64,000 nt of DNA from contig NZ_JAULRU010000836.1 of assembly GCF_030518155.1 (NCBI RefSeq), forward strand, positions 1 to 64,000. The letters are read 5' to 3'. Position numbers and translations under genes: made by a program. Positions within the stretch are counted from its first letter, which is position 1. Every line of letters begins with the position of its first letter. The DNA is from Gilvimarinus gilvus. GTDB lineage: Bacteria > Pseudomonadota > Gammaproteobacteria > Pseudomonadales > Cellvibrionaceae. Below, piece by piece: positions 1-10,321 of this stretch. The notes under the pieces are model-generated. The model saw only the letters and a list, made by a program, of their open reading frames with translations. It was not told the origin of the DNA and did not search any database.

Positions 1-57
1 AAGGTCGGAGAAGTTAAAGAGATCACTTAGGTCGAGAAGGTCTTGTTGAAAAGCCAT

Positions 58-92
58 AAAAAAATCCGATTCCATGCTTGAAATCGGATTTT
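58..92 (-). terminator. Rho-independent terminator of the lyase-like gene
   Basis: An 11-bp perfect inverted repeat (61-71 pairs with 82-92) with a 10-nt loop is followed on the minus strand by a run of seven T. It lies 96 bp beyond the stop of the minus-strand gene that ends at 188 and is the most likely end of that transcript. Confidence 0.6.
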
Positions 93-187
93 CTACTAGG
101 CCACGCTGTACTTCAAATGCTTAAGTGAACAGCATTGCGCCCCTGGGCGGCCTTTTTTATGACAGTTACAACGTCGAACACTCTGTA

Positions 188-1027
188 CTATTGGCTGAAG
201 GCAAAGCCGTTGATAAGCAGACTGGAGTCTTTCGAGGGTGCCCAATCTCTTGTATTGCCGCCGTGAAAAGTTGAAAAGTACATTCCCCCAATTTTACCGG
301 CGTTATTATCTTGGGTACGGTAGGTTATGTTATTGAGGCTAAGCACTTGCTCGCCATCAAACCAAACCTGCAGTTGCCCGTTTTCTTCACCTATATCATT
401 AATCACAACACGCTGCTTAAGGCAGTGCCACTGCTCGGGTATAAAAGTGCGGTTTAATGCAATGTCCTGCCCCCAGGTTGCACTGCCATAGCGGCCATTA
501 GGGGAGGGGGGCAGGTAGGCATAAATGACCGCCTGGCCACCAGTACGCCACATGTAACGCAAAGTCCATCCGTTGCTGCCATCGGGCTGATTGCCGCCTG
601 AGCGCGTCCAGGAATCTTCGCCGCCGATCAGTCCTGGCAGTTTGCCACCCATTACAAAATCAAAGTCTTCGTTAAATTTTAAGCAGTAACTGAGGGTCAG
701 ATCTTCGTAGTGATCATTCATCCCCTGCCATTTTCGAAACAAGAGCGGGAATTGGGCTCCACCTTCGCCAGGGCCCACCGCGCCTTTGGGGAAATGTACT
801 TCCAGGGCGTGGGGAAACTGCGCGGCATCCGGCGCGGGTACGACGCGAGTGGTTTCGAGACGGCTGTGCCAGGCCGGGGAAAGCTCTTCGAGCCAGTTTG
901 GCTGAAAGGTCAGTGCTTTTATAACGCGGCTGTCGGCGTGCTCTGGTATTGGTGTGTCGGCAACAGCTAAGAGATTAACCGATGAGAGCAGCGTTACAGA
1001 TGTTAGTAATCGCATTATTTTTTTCAT
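188..1027 (-). CDS. Secreted polysaccharide lyase-like protein (PL14-type fold)
   Basis: A 279-residue protein with a Sec signal peptide (about residues 1-23: KK, a hydrophobic core, then AVA before Asp24). The rest looks like one beta-jelly-roll domain. The motifs GGKLPGL (127-133), GWTLRYMWRTGG (153-164) and YFSTFHGG (250-257) resemble secreted lyases related to family PL14, which cleave uronic-acid polysaccharides such as alginate or glucuronan by beta-elimination. The match is from memory of these motifs, so family and substrate are inferred. The protein should act in the periplasm or outside the cell. It stands alone on the minus strand, 23 bp after the transglycosylase gene, with a terminator downstream. 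It could instead be a non-catalytic polysaccharide-binding relative. Confidence 0.65.
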   Translation of the reverse strand: MKKIMRLLTSVTLLSSVNLLAVADTPIPEHADSRVIKALTFQPNWLEELSPAWHSRLETTRVVPAPDAAQFPHALEVHFPKGAVGPGEGGAQFPLLFRKWQGMNDHYEDLTLSYCLKFNEDFDFVMGGKLPGLIGGEDSWTRSGGNQPDGSNGWTLRYMWRTGGQAVIYAYLPPSPNGRYGSATWGQDIALNRTFIPEQWHCLKQRVVINDIGEENGQLQVWFDGEQVLSLNNITYRTQDNNAGKIGGMYFSTFHGGNTRDWAPSKDSSLLINGFAFSQ

Positions 1028-1050
1028 GGTAAGCCCTGTTCTGCTGTTGA

Positions 1051-1635
1051 TTAACGCCAGTTATCCCAGGCGTCCATTACCTTAGCCGAATAACGGTAAC
1101 TGCCGTAGCTGCCGTTGTATCTTGCGAGTGCTTCGGCTAGGTGACCGTCTGCCCGGTCAATGTAGTGTTTTAGAATAATACAGCCGTAGCGCAGGTTGGT
1201 GGTTAGATCGATCAGGTTGTCTTCCGGGCGACCAATTTCGTGCTTCCAGAACGGCATAATTTGCATCATCCCTTGTGCGCCGACAGGGGAGAGGGCAAAC
1301 CGGTCAAAGTGACTTTCCACTTCTATAACCGCTAGTACTAGTTCGGGCTTCACGCCCGCTGCTGTCGCCTCTTTATGTACGGTGCGCAACAGTGTCAGGC
1401 GTTCATCGCTGTCTTTAACGTAACGTTTTAGCCTGCCATCCATAAGCATTAGCCAGGCCTCAGCGTCAAACCGATCGATAAAGCTATCCGCTTGTTCGAT
1501 GTGATTTTTTAGTAACTCGGCCAGTTCGGCGTCGATTTTTTCAGGTGTTTGCGCGAGAGAACTCTTGCTGAGTGCGAATACCAATGCGCCCAGCAAGAGA
1601 AGTTTCAGTGATTTACTGAGTGAGCAGCTTTTCAC
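1051..1635 (-). CDS. Lytic transglycosylase (SLT domain), periplasmic
   Basis: A soluble lytic transglycosylase-type enzyme that cleaves peptidoglycan glycan strands to 1,6-anhydromuropeptides. The SLT core runs from about residue 80 to the end. The catalytic Glu is expected at E107 in the ES-x-F motif, followed by [13 protein letters not shown] (116-128) and the later ARYNG motif (171-175). At 194 residues it is a minimal, single-domain form. The start is placed at GTG 1635 because this puts a signal peptide (hydrophobic stretch 10-22, cleavage near SLAQ) at the N terminus. The frame is open further upstream inside proS, so an earlier ATG is possible, but it would bury the signal peptide. 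The gene overlaps the 3' end of proS by 23 bp, which suggests co-transcription and translational coupling. Confidence 0.85.
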   Translation of the reverse strand: MKSCSLSKSLKLLLLGALVFALSKSSLAQTPEKIDAELAELLKNHIEQADSFIDRFDAEAWLMLMDGRLKRYVKDSDERLTLLRTVHKEATAAGVKPELVLAVIEVESHFDRFALSPVGAQGMMQIMPFWKHEIGRPEDNLIDLTTNLRYGCIILKHYIDRADGHLAEALARYNGSYGSYRYSAKVMDAWDNWR

Positions 1636-3346
1636 GTAACATTGAACCAATATCTTGTAGTGGTACTTCTTGCTTGTCTGCATCGCGACGGCCTTTGTAC
1701 TCGACCATACCGTTTTCCAGGCCGCGCGCGCCAATCACTACCCTGTGCGGAATTCCAATAAGATCGGTGTTGGCCAGTAGCACGCCTAGGCGAGCATTTT
1801 TTTCGTCCATAAACAACACATCAATGCCCGCTTCACTCAGCTGTTGATAAAGTGCTTCGCAAGCTTCAGCCACTTGCTCAGACTTATGCATATTAATAGG
1901 CACAATGGCAACGTGGAATGGGGCGATGTTGTCGGGCCAGATTATGCCGTTCTCGTCGTAGTTTTGCTCGATGGCCGCAGCGACAACCCGGGTAACGCCA
2001 ATACCGTAGCAGCCCATCATCATTGGCAGGTCTTTGCCATTCTCATCGAGTACTTTAGCGCCCATAGCTTCGGAGTACTTAGTGCCTAGCTGAAAGATAT
2101 GCCCCACTTCGATGCCGCGTTTAATCTCGAGTGTGCCCTGACCACAGGGGCTAGGGTCGCCCGGTACAATATTGCGAATATCGGCCGCTTCAGTTGGCTC
2201 TAGTTCCCGCTCCCAGTTTACGCCAGTCAAGTGATAGCCATCTTTATTGGCGCCACAGGCAAAGTTGGCGACGGTTAGGGCGCTGTGATCGGCGATAACG
2301 CGGATGTTCAGTCCAACCGGCCCTATGGAGCCAACACCCACACCGAGTTCAGCTTTAATACGCTCTTCTGGCGCAAACGTCAGAGGGTTGGCTATGCCCT
2401 CAAGTTTCTCAGCTTTTATGTCATTGAGCTCGTGATCGCCGCGTAAGACTAACGCTACCAGCGGTTGTCCGGAGTCTTCCGTCTCAGCTTCGCCCAGTAC
2501 AATCAGGGTTTTTAGGGTTTGCGCTGCGCTAAGCTCCAGGTATTGCGCTACCTCTTCGATACTGTGCTTGCCCGGAGTTGCAACCTCTGCGCATGCACTC
2601 GTCGCCGCAGGGCGCGCTTCGCTGGGGGGGAGAGCATCGGCCTTTTCAACGTTGGCAGCGTAGTCGGAACCGCTACTAAAGGCGATGGCGTCTTCACCAC
2701 TTTCGGCCAGTACGTGAAACTCGTGAGAGAATGCTCCACCGATGGAACCGGTATCGGCGAGCACAGGGCGGTAGGCCAGCCCGATGCGATCAAAAATGTT
2801 GCAATAGGTTTGGTGCATAACCTCATAGGTTTGCTGTAAGCAATCCGCCGAGCTGTGGAAAGAGTAGGCGTCTTTCATAATGAACTCACGTGAGCGCATC
2901 ACCCCAAAGCGAGGACGAATTTCGTCGCGAAATTTAGTCTGAATCTGGTAAAAATTAGCGGGCAATCGCTTGTAACTGTTAAGCTCGCTACGAGCCAGAT
3001 CCGTGATCACCTCTTCATGCGTGGGCCCCAGACAGAAATCGCGCTGGTGGCGGTCACTGATTCGCAGCAATTCGGGCCCGTATTGCTCCCAACGGCCGGA
3101 ATCTTGCCAGAGCTCAGCGGGCTGCACCACAGGCATCAAAACCTCCTGGCCGCCTGACTTGTCCATTTCTTCGCGAACAATGGTCTCAACCTTGCGTAGA
3201 ACGCGAAGGCCCAGAGGCAGCCAGGTGTATAAGCCGGAGGCGAGCTTGCGAATCATACCGGCACGCAGCATCAGCTGATGGCTAATGACTTCGGCGTCGG
3301 CAGGTGTTTCTTTCAATGTGGCAATTAAATAACGGCTAGATCGCAT
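1613..3346 (-). CDS. proS: Prolyl-tRNA synthetase
   Basis: Class II prolyl-tRNA synthetase of the bacterial type, which charges tRNA-Pro in the cytoplasm. The 577 residues match the usual length (E. coli about 572). It starts with the family's characteristic [20 protein letters not shown] terminus, so the start is set at ATG 3346 although the frame stays open to 3496. Motif 2 ([21 protein letters not shown]) and motif 3 (GCYGIGVTR) are present. Between them is the YbaK-like editing insertion (roughly residues 225-400) that removes misacylated Ala/Cys-tRNA-Pro. It is transcribed divergently from the HIT-protein gene, and its 3' end overlaps the transglycosylase gene. Confidence 0.97.
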   Translation of the reverse strand: MRSSRYLIATLKETPADAEVISHQLMLRAGMIRKLASGLYTWLPLGLRVLRKVETIVREEMDKSGGQEVLMPVVQPAELWQDSGRWEQYGPELLRISDRHQRDFCLGPTHEEVITDLARSELNSYKRLPANFYQIQTKFRDEIRPRFGVMRSREFIMKDAYSFHSSADCLQQTYEVMHQTYCNIFDRIGLAYRPVLADTGSIGGAFSHEFHVLAESGEDAIAFSSGSDYAANVEKADALPPSEARPAATSACAEVATPGKHSIEEVAQYLELSAAQTLKTLIVLGEAETEDSGQPLVALVLRGDHELNDIKAEKLEGIANPLTFAPEERIKAELGVGVGSIGPVGLNIRVIADHSALTVANFACGANKDGYHLTGVNWERELEPTEAADIRNIVPGDPSPCGQGTLEIKRGIEVGHIFQLGTKYSEAMGAKVLDENGKDLPMMMGCYGIGVTRVVAAAIEQNYDENGIIWPDNIAPFHVAIVPINMHKSEQVAEACEALYQQLSEAGIDVLFMDEKNARLGVLLANTDLIGIPHRVVIGARGLENGMVEYKGRRDADKQEVPLQDIGSMLREKLLTQ

Positions 3347-3467
3347 AATAGGGTTCTGGCTTACTATAATGATAGGTGAGTTTGTTGGTTTTGTAGGTTG
3401 GGCTATTTTACGCAGCTTCACAGTCTGGGTACAGACCAATAGAGCAAAGTGTTTAAAGGAGTTACTT

Positions 3468-3944
3468 ATGTTTTCACTGGATTCGCGCTTACGCAATGAC
3501 AGCTTTGTTATTGGGCGTTTTGATCTGTCGCTGCTGCTTCTGGCGCGCGATGCTAATTATCCCTGGTGCATCTTGGTGCCGGAACGGGGCAATACTTATG
3601 AGCTCTACCACCTATCCGACGAGGAACAGGTTCAGCTAATCCGTGAATCCAGCCGTTTGGCTGAGGTAATGCACAATATTTTTGACGCGGATAAGATGAA
3701 TATAGCGACTTTGGGCAATATAGTGTCGCAGCTGCATGTTCACCATGTGGCGCGCTATGAGACTGATCCCGCTTGGCCCGGCCCAATTTGGGGCAAGGTG
3801 CCGCCGAAAGAGTATACGCCTGAACGGCTTGAAGAGATTGTTGGAAAAATAACCAACGCTCTGGCGGGTGAAGGATTTACGGCTTTAGGTGAAGGAGATG
3901 ATTTTACCATCGGCAATTCACCCAAGCCGACTATTGATTGCTAA
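3468..3944 (+). CDS. HIT family nucleotide-binding protein
   Basis: A 158-residue histidine-triad superfamily protein. The catalytic region is QLHVHHVAR (88-96), the variant with Gln in place of the first His of the H-x-H-x-H triad. This is common in a proteobacterial HIT subgroup that also carries the following PAWPGPIWG motif (101-109). These proteins hydrolyse nucleotide phosphoramidates or dinucleoside polyphosphates, but the substrate here cannot be read from sequence. The start at ATG 3468 is supported by AAGGAG at 3456-3461. The open frame reaches back to 3369, but the extra residues do not look like the family. It is divergent from proS and ends before a strong bidirectional terminator. 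Confidence 0.9.
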   Translation: MFSLDSRLRNDSFVIGRFDLSLLLLARDANYPWCILVPERGNTYELYHLSDEEQVQLIRESSRLAEVMHNIFDADKMNIATLGNIVSQLHVHHVARYETDPAWPGPIWGKVPPKEYTPERLEEIVGKITNALAGEGFTALGEGDDFTIGNSPKPTIDC

Positions 3945-3974
3945 GTAGCACCTTATTGAGCCTGGAAAGGCCAC

Positions 3975-4003
3975 AAAAAAGCCCGCAACAGCGGGCATTT
4001 TTT
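3975..4003. terminator. Bidirectional terminator between HIT gene and HU gene
   Basis: A 6-bp GC stem (3981-3986 with 3991-3996) has a 4-nt loop and is flanked by six A on the left and a T run on the right. It can therefore work on both strands. The HIT gene (plus) ends at 3944 and the HU gene (minus) ends at 4024, so one site serves two convergent genes. Confidence 0.85.
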
Positions 4004-4023
4004 AATGCAAAACAGGGGGCTGT

Positions 4024-4431
4024 TTACAGTGCCATTTCTTTCAGCTTCTTCAGCGGGCGCACTTTTACCTGAGTAGTGGCGGGCTTGGCTTTGAACATGG
4101 TTTCTTCGCCTGTGAAGGGGTTGATGCCTTTACGAGCTTTTGTTGCAGGCTTCTTAACGGTCTGAATTTTTAACAGGCCTGGCAACACAAATTCACCACA
4201 GGCACGTTTTTTGATATGACCTTCAATGACATCTGATAGCTCGTCCAATACGGCTTGAACTTGCTTCTTGCTCAGTTCGGTATTTTCAGCAATTTGGTTC
4301 AGAATTTGGGTTTTGTTATAGCGTTCGCGAACGGCGGTCACTTTTTTAACCGGAGCGGCTTTGGCTGCTGGTTTCTTGGCAGCGGCTTTCTTGGCGGGTG
4401 CTTTTTTTGCTGTAGCTTTTCTGGCGGCCAT
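4024..4431 (-). CDS. HU/IHF-family DNA-binding protein with Lys/Ala-rich N-terminal tail
   Basis: A nucleoid-associated protein of 135 residues. Residues 1-33 are a low-complexity KKAPAKKAAAKKPAAK-type tail resembling eukaryotic histone H1 tails. From about residue 38 comes the HU/IHF fold, including the DNA-embracing arm motif KGINPFTGEE. Ordinary HU proteins are about 90 residues, so the tail is an addition. The HU part should bend or wrap DNA, and the tail should add nonspecific, possibly modifiable, charge contacts (inference). The start at ATG 4431 has AAAGGAAAAAG just upstream. It is monocistronic, with a shared terminator downstream and about 280 bp without a gene upstream. It is not a standard hupA/hupB, so no symbol is given. 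Confidence 0.9.
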   Translation of the reverse strand: MAARKATAKKAPAKKAAAKKPAAKAAPVKKVTAVRERYNKTQILNQIAENTELSKKQVQAVLDELSDVIEGHIKKRACGEFVLPGLLKIQTVKKPATKARKGINPFTGEETMFKAKPATTQVKVRPLKKLKEMAL

Positions 4432-4712
4432 TTCTTTTTCCTTTGGGGTTAGTGAGTTGAAAAGGTGTGGATTGACAGGTGTTTGCCCGCTTGCCTATCA
4501 CCTATCCGCAACCGTAGACAACTTGGCGTCGATAAACAACAGAAGCGAATGACACTATATATAAAGGATTAAAATCCAAGCAGCAAGAAAAAAGTGCGTG
4601 AAACTGCAGAAAAAATGCTTATTTTCAAAAATGCACACTTTTTGCCCGCAGTTCCCCCGTCGCAGACGCCATTACTCACAATCGGTTCTCGGTGTATGTC
4701 TGTGGCTTAAGC

Positions 4713-5231
4713 TCACAAGTGTAGCGTGCGAAGGTCGGGTATTTCGTTGGCAAATTCCCAAATTCGCAGGAACTCTTCGGCAATTGGTTTAACTTCACTG
4801 CCGGCAGCGTAATTGGCAAAACCTTGGTGAACCATGTCATCATTTTTATAGACTAAAAGGTTGCTGTCGGCTAATAAATAAGCCATTTGACTGTTGCCGG
4901 GCTCAATTGTCATTATGCGCAGCTTTACTTTGGTGCTGAGCCTTTGATGCAGTCGGGCCAGTCGATGGCCCCGCTCAACCAAGTCATCGCTATCGCGTAC
5001 CAGCATTCTTAAGTCGCTGTTGCGCGAGCGTCTGGCAAATGCAGACAGTGCTGTCGTCATATCATCGCGATCGTACAGGTGAGGGTCGAGGGTGTCGCTG
5101 AGTAAGAAAATTCGACGCCTGGCCTTTTCAATGACCGCAATGCTGTGCTCAACCAGATCGTCCAGAGACTCGAGTAGTATAAGTTGCTTACTGGATTGCG
5201 ATACTCTGCTCATGGCTATACCTAAAGACAT
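4713..5231 (-). CDS. Conserved protein of DUF7931 / phospholipase-D-like type
   Basis: A 172-residue cytoplasmic protein with no signal peptide or membrane segment. The pattern (an N-terminal helix, RRIFLLSDTLDPHLYD, ALSAFARRSRNSDLRMLVRD, then MAYLLADSNLLVYK) resembles the DUF7931 family. This family sits beside or is fused to GNAT acetyltransferases in gammaproteobacteria and looks like a degenerate phospholipase-D fold without the HKD catalytic motif. The family name is recalled, not searched. It lies 16 bp after the GNAT gene and is probably co-transcribed with it. Two in-frame starts exist (5231 and 5213). Neither has a clear Shine-Dalgarno, and 5213 has a weak TAGG upstream. Function is unknown. 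Confidence 0.7.
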   Translation of the reverse strand: MSLGIAMSRVSQSSKQLILLESLDDLVEHSIAVIEKARRRIFLLSDTLDPHLYDRDDMTTALSAFARRSRNSDLRMLVRDSDDLVERGHRLARLHQRLSTKVKLRIMTIEPGNSQMAYLLADSNLLVYKNDDMVHQGFANYAAGSEVKPIAEEFLRIWEFANEIPDLRTLHL

Positions 5232-5247
5232 TTAAAAATTTGAATTA

Positions 5248-5724
5248 CTACTTATTGAGTAGCATAGTGCGATGTGGAATACCCGCGTCCATAAATTCAT
5301 CGCTGACCGGCTCAAAGCCCAGTTTCTGATAGAATGCCATGGCATCGATCTGAGAGTGCAAAAAAACCGGGCATTGAGATCTGCGCGGTGCAGCGCACCA
5401 ATCCAGCATGGAGGACATTAGGTAGCGCCCCACACCTTGCTTGCGCCAATTTTTGATAACGGCAACGCGCCCGATATGTAGGCCGCGGTTACCCCGCCAG
5501 GTTTCGTCCACAATGCGCGCGCAGCCAATGACGGAAGGTTGCGGTTTGGCACAATATTCAACGCAAAAGTGCCGCGCGCTTTGGTCTTTACCATCCCACT
5601 CCTCATCTTCACTGACTCCCTGTTCGTCAATGAACACGGTCTTGCGAATATCGCATAACTGTTGGCTATCTCTCCCCCACTGTGCCTGGACAAAGCGCAG
5701 TGGCGGGCTGGTCAAATCTATCAT
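5248..5724 (-). CDS. GNAT family N-acetyltransferase
   Basis: A 158-residue acetyl-CoA-dependent N-acetyltransferase. The N-terminal IRKTVFIDEQGVSEDEEWD segment and the acetyl-CoA pyrophosphate loop in VIKNWRKQGVGRYLM (about residues 89-103, R/Q-x-x-G-x-G/A type) are typical of the ElaA/YjcF-like branch. The C-terminal DAMAFYQKLGF stretch is the usual beta6/alpha5 end. The acceptor is unknown. It precedes the DUF7931-like gene by 16 bp, a pair conserved in related bacteria, which suggests a shared role. The start ATG 5724 is the only good candidate. Confidence 0.88.
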   Translation of the reverse strand: MIDLTSPPLRFVQAQWGRDSQQLCDIRKTVFIDEQGVSEDEEWDGKDQSARHFCVEYCAKPQPSVIGCARIVDETWRGNRGLHIGRVAVIKNWRKQGVGRYLMSSMLDWCAAPRRSQCPVFLHSQIDAMAFYQKLGFEPVSDEFMDAGIPHRTMLLNK

Positions 5725-5809
5725 TGTGTTTGCCGGATTAAGCTGAAGCCAATCAATACTTTAGAACATTAGCGCGGGGTGATCTACAGCTATGGGACGG
5801 TTTATTGTT

Positions 5810-6961
5810 TTACGGTGTTTCGAGCAATGAACCTGTCGCAAGCAACTCGAGTAATAGATTTTGATCACATGCATTGGGAGCACAATCAGCCAACTTTTGC
5901 CACTTCCAGCGTCTGCCATTGCACAATGTAGAGGCTAAGTTGAGGCTACACGCGTAGCTATGACCGTCGACGAAAAGCTTGACGTTGGAGTCCACCTCGC
6001 TATAACAAAAACGCGAGGCTGCATTGACTTCTATCCAGGGGTTAGTTTGTTTTAGCCCCACGACTTCGCTGTCGCTTAATGGCTGCAAATCACCGTCTTC
6101 CTGAGGGTACTTCGGGGTCGTCATATAGGAGCCAAACCAACTCGCAATAGATCGATCGTCGAGATGTTGAACGATAATTTTTCTAAGTTCATCGATCGTG
6201 GCGTTAGTAATTAAACCCGAAGGCTCACGGGAATCAACAATCCTGTCTTTAAAGCGCTTATCGTTATCGAGTTTAGACGCAACTTCCTGCGCGAAATCAC
6301 AGAGGATATCGGCGTGGCTAGGAGCGCGAAAGCCAATTGAGTAGGTTACGCAGTCTTCGCTTGCAGCTTTGCCCCAGTGTGCAACACCCGGCGGAATATA
6401 GAGAATGTCGCCGGGTTTGGCCAAATATTCGGCCGCCGGGGAAAAGTCTCGCAAAATTTTGAGATCAGTGCCTTCTCGCAGCGGTGACTGACTGTCGCAC
6501 ATTTGCCCCAATTGCCATTGGCGCTCACCAGCGCCTTGCAGTAAGAAAACATCGTAGTAGTCAAAGTGTGGGCCAACGCTACCTCCGGGTGGGGCGTAGC
6601 TGACCATAATGTCGTCGAGGCGCCAGTTCGCGATGAAACGAAATTTGTGTAATAACTCGGTGAGCTCGGGCACCCAGTGATCCACCGCATTGACCAGCAA
6701 GCTCCAGTTGCTGTCGGGTAGTTGGGCAAAACGAGTTTCACTAAAAGGCCCACTTTCTAACTGCCAAGGAGCTTGCTCGGTATCGACGACAAGACGCGAT
6801 TCGATATCGGCTTCGAGTGCCAGCCCAGCTATTTCATTGGGCGTTAGCGGTGAGCGAAAGCCGGGAAGGGCGCCGGGTAAAAAAACAGCTTGTTTTTGCC
6901 AGTGATTTTGTAAAAAATCTTCTACCGATAAAGGGCCCAGCTGGGTGAGACGAGGAGTCAT
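5810..6961 (-). CDS. roxA: Ribosomal protein uL16 3-hydroxylase (JmjC/cupin oxygenase)
   Basis: A 2-oxoglutarate/Fe(II) oxygenase of the YcfD/RoxA family, which hydroxylates an arginine of ribosomal protein uL16. The 383 residues match the family. The iron ligands are visible as H132-x-D134 (PHFDYYDVF) and H195 (PGVAHWG), at nearly the same spacing as E. coli YcfD. The N-terminal two-thirds is the JmjC double-stranded beta-helix. The C-terminal part (from about 225) is the dimerisation and winged-helix region. It sits 54 bp downstream of purB on the same strand. In E. coli the same gene lies near purB, which supports the assignment. Confidence 0.93.
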   Translation of the reverse strand: MTPRLTQLGPLSVEDFLQNHWQKQAVFLPGALPGFRSPLTPNEIAGLALEADIESRLVVDTEQAPWQLESGPFSETRFAQLPDSNWSLLVNAVDHWVPELTELLHKFRFIANWRLDDIMVSYAPPGGSVGPHFDYYDVFLLQGAGERQWQLGQMCDSQSPLREGTDLKILRDFSPAAEYLAKPGDILYIPPGVAHWGKAASEDCVTYSIGFRAPSHADILCDFAQEVASKLDNDKRFKDRIVDSREPSGLITNATIDELRKIIVQHLDDRSIASWFGSYMTTPKYPQEDGDLQPLSDSEVVGLKQTNPWIEVNAASRFCYSEVDSNVKLFVDGHSYACSLNLASTLCNGRRWKWQKLADCAPNACDQNLLLELLATGSLLETP

Positions 6962-7015
6962 AGGCAGTAATTTGAGATGGTTGCGGGAAGCAAAGCTCCC
7001 CGCAAATTGATCAGA

Positions 7016-8425
<1,410 letters not shown>

Positions 8426-8504
8426 TTACACCGGCCAGAATCATAAAGGCGCTATGATACCGTATTAGTGACCATTTTTCAGGCATTAATGATGCCGTAC
8501 ACGG

Positions 8505-9137
8505 TTAAAGTGGTATTTGCTGCAACAGACGCTCGGTCTCTGCCAATAGCTTTTTTCGATGCAGCAGGATTTGCAGTCGGGAGCCTCCCACCTGGCGCCA
8601 AAGCATGGCTGACCGTATCGCTGCCAGTAATAAAGCTCTGACTTGGTTGGCGACTCTTTGCTGCTGCAAATAACTTGGATCTCCGGCGACCTGAATGCGA
8701 AAACGAAAACGACTCAGTGTGTCACTGTAGATATCGGCCAGGTTGGCAACCACGTTGTCATGGGTGGGCCCGAAATGCTGCGCTTGAGACGTCGCAGTAC
8801 CGATTCGGCTCGAGATTACCTGCAGCATGTCTTTGCGTTTACGCAAGCGCCCCTGCAAATGCAAGATGCCGGCACTGTAGCGTACGGTGTCGTTCTGTAG
8901 CTGGCGGCTAGATCGCAGCAAGTCGCGCAATGTTTCTAGCCCTAGACGCATGTCTGCCAGTTCACCGTATACACTCAGAGTGTCGGTCGGGTTGGTCTGA
9001 AATAAGCTATTAATGCTACAAGAATAGGCGTCGCTGGGAATAAACCCGGTACGGGCGAGCTGATCCACCAGAGCGGTTGCCTGCAATATGCCGGCAGCTG
9101 CCAGAGTGACGTCTTGCCATTTGTTTGATTGTGCCAA
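8505..9137 (-). CDS. hflD: High frequency lysogenization protein HflD homologue
   Basis: A 210-residue, mostly helical protein of the HflD family, peripheral to the inner membrane. In E. coli it binds the lambda CII activator and affects the lysis-lysogeny decision; its housekeeping role is unclear. Recognised by length, by the N-terminal VTLAAAGILQATALVDQLARTG segment, by the central LGLETLRDLL region and by the constant position between mnmA and purB. The start ATG 9137 lies 50 bp after the mnmA stop, which supports co-transcription. Confidence 0.92.
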   Translation of the reverse strand: MAQSNKWQDVTLAAAGILQATALVDQLARTGFIPSDAYSCSINSLFQTNPTDTLSVYGELADMRLGLETLRDLLRSSRQLQNDTVRYSAGILHLQGRLRKRKDMLQVISSRIGTATSQAQHFGPTHDNVVANLADIYSDTLSRFRFRIQVAGDPSYLQQQRVANQVRALLLAAIRSAMLWRQVGGSRLQILLHRKKLLAETERLLQQIPL

Positions 9138-9187
9138 GGGTTACATCCTACTTCGAGTGTGCTTGTTGAACCATTTCGGGTTGCGCC

Positions 9188-10282
9188 CTAACGGTTGCCG
9201 GCGTATTCGATGACCGCCCCGCCCAGGCAGACGTCGCCGTTGTAAAATACCACTGACTGGCCCGGGGTGACGGCGCGCTGCGGCTCGTCAAAAACGACGT
9301 CTAGGTTGTCATCACCTACAGCAACGGTACAGGCTTGGTCGGCCTGCCGGTAACGGGTTTTCGCGGTGCAGCGCAGCGTCTTATGCGCGGGCACCTGATT
9401 GATCCAATGTGGTTGCGTGGCGTGTAAAAAGTTGGTGTACAGCAATGGGTTTTCTGTGCCCTGGGCCACAAGTAGAACATTGCGCTCAAGATCCTTACCC
9501 ACCACAAACCAGGGGTCGTCACTGGCGCCCTTAACGCCGCCGATTCCCAACCCCTGACGCTGGCCAATGGTGTGGTACATCAGGCCACTGTGGGTGCCAA
9601 TGGTGTGGCCGGCTTCATCTTCAATATTGCCGGGCTGGGCGGGTAAGTACTGTTCGAGAAAATCTTTAAAGCGGCGCTCGCCGATAAAACAAATACCGGT
9701 GCTGTCTTTCTTGCTGTGAGTGATTAAATTATGGGCCTCGGCAATTTTTCGAACCTCGGGTTTTTCTAATTCTCCTATCGGAAACAACGTTTGTGCGAAC
9801 TCGGCTTCACTCACCGCATGGAGAAAGTAACTTTGGTCTTTGTTGCTGTCTAAGCCGCGCAATAGGTAGGTCTGGTTATCTCGGTCTGAACGGCGCACAT
9901 AGTGGCCGGTCGCAATTGTTTCGGCTCCGAGCATTTGGGCGTACTCGAGGAAGACTTTAAATTTTATTTCGCGATTGCACAGGATGTCTGGATTTGGTGT
10001 ACGGCCAGCTTTGTACTCCGCCAGAAAGTGCTCGAAGACGTTGTCCCAGTACTCAGCGGCAAAATTGGCGGTGTGCAGGCGAATGCCCAGGGTTTCGCAA
10101 ACTTGTTGCGCGTCGGCCAGATCTTCCTTGGCCGTGCAGTAGTCGGTGCCGTCGTCTTCCTCCCAGTTTTTCATAAATAGCCCTTCGACTTCGTAGCCTT
10201 GCTGCTGCAGAAGGAGGGCGGAAACGGACGAGTCAACACCGCCGGACATGCCGACAATGACTTTTTTAGCGCAATGATTCAT
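9188..10282 (-). CDS. mnmA: tRNA 2-thiouridylase MnmA
   Basis: Transfers sulfur to C2 of U34 in tRNA-Lys, -Glu and -Gln, the first part of the mnm5s2U wobble modification. A 364-residue protein. The ATP-pyrophosphatase P-loop SGGVDSS is at 13-19. The two catalytic cysteines are visible: C102 in [11 protein letters not shown] and C198 in [10 protein letters not shown], at the positions known for E. coli (102 and 199). The tRNA-binding and C-terminal beta-barrel domains follow. It depends on the IscS-Tus relay for sulfur. It sits between a Nudix gene and hflD in the order conserved in gammaproteobacteria. Confidence 0.98.
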   Translation of the reverse strand: MNHCAKKVIVGMSGGVDSSVSALLLQQQGYEVEGLFMKNWEEDDGTDYCTAKEDLADAQQVCETLGIRLHTANFAAEYWDNVFEHFLAEYKAGRTPNPDILCNREIKFKVFLEYAQMLGAETIATGHYVRRSDRDNQTYLLRGLDSNKDQSYFLHAVSEAEFAQTLFPIGELEKPEVRKIAEAHNLITHSKKDSTGICFIGERRFKDFLEQYLPAQPGNIEDEAGHTIGTHSGLMYHTIGQRQGLGIGGVKGASDDPWFVVGKDLERNVLLVAQGTENPLLYTNFLHATQPHWINQVPAHKTLRCTAKTRYRQADQACTVAVGDDNLDVVFDEPQRAVTPGQSVVFYNGDVCLGGAVIEYAGNR

Positions 10283-10321
10283 ACATCGTAGGTTCTTTGG
10301 TGAGCGTTACTGGGCGCTATT

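Noticed and set aside
1-57. Possible 5' end of a minus-strand gene starting at ATG 57 (MAFQQDLL...)
   Set aside because: Only 19 codons are visible, there is no Shine-Dalgarno, and the ATG sits directly against a terminator T run.
136-158. Small GC hairpin with T run on the plus strand
   Set aside because: The stem is about 4 bp and no plus-strand gene lies upstream.
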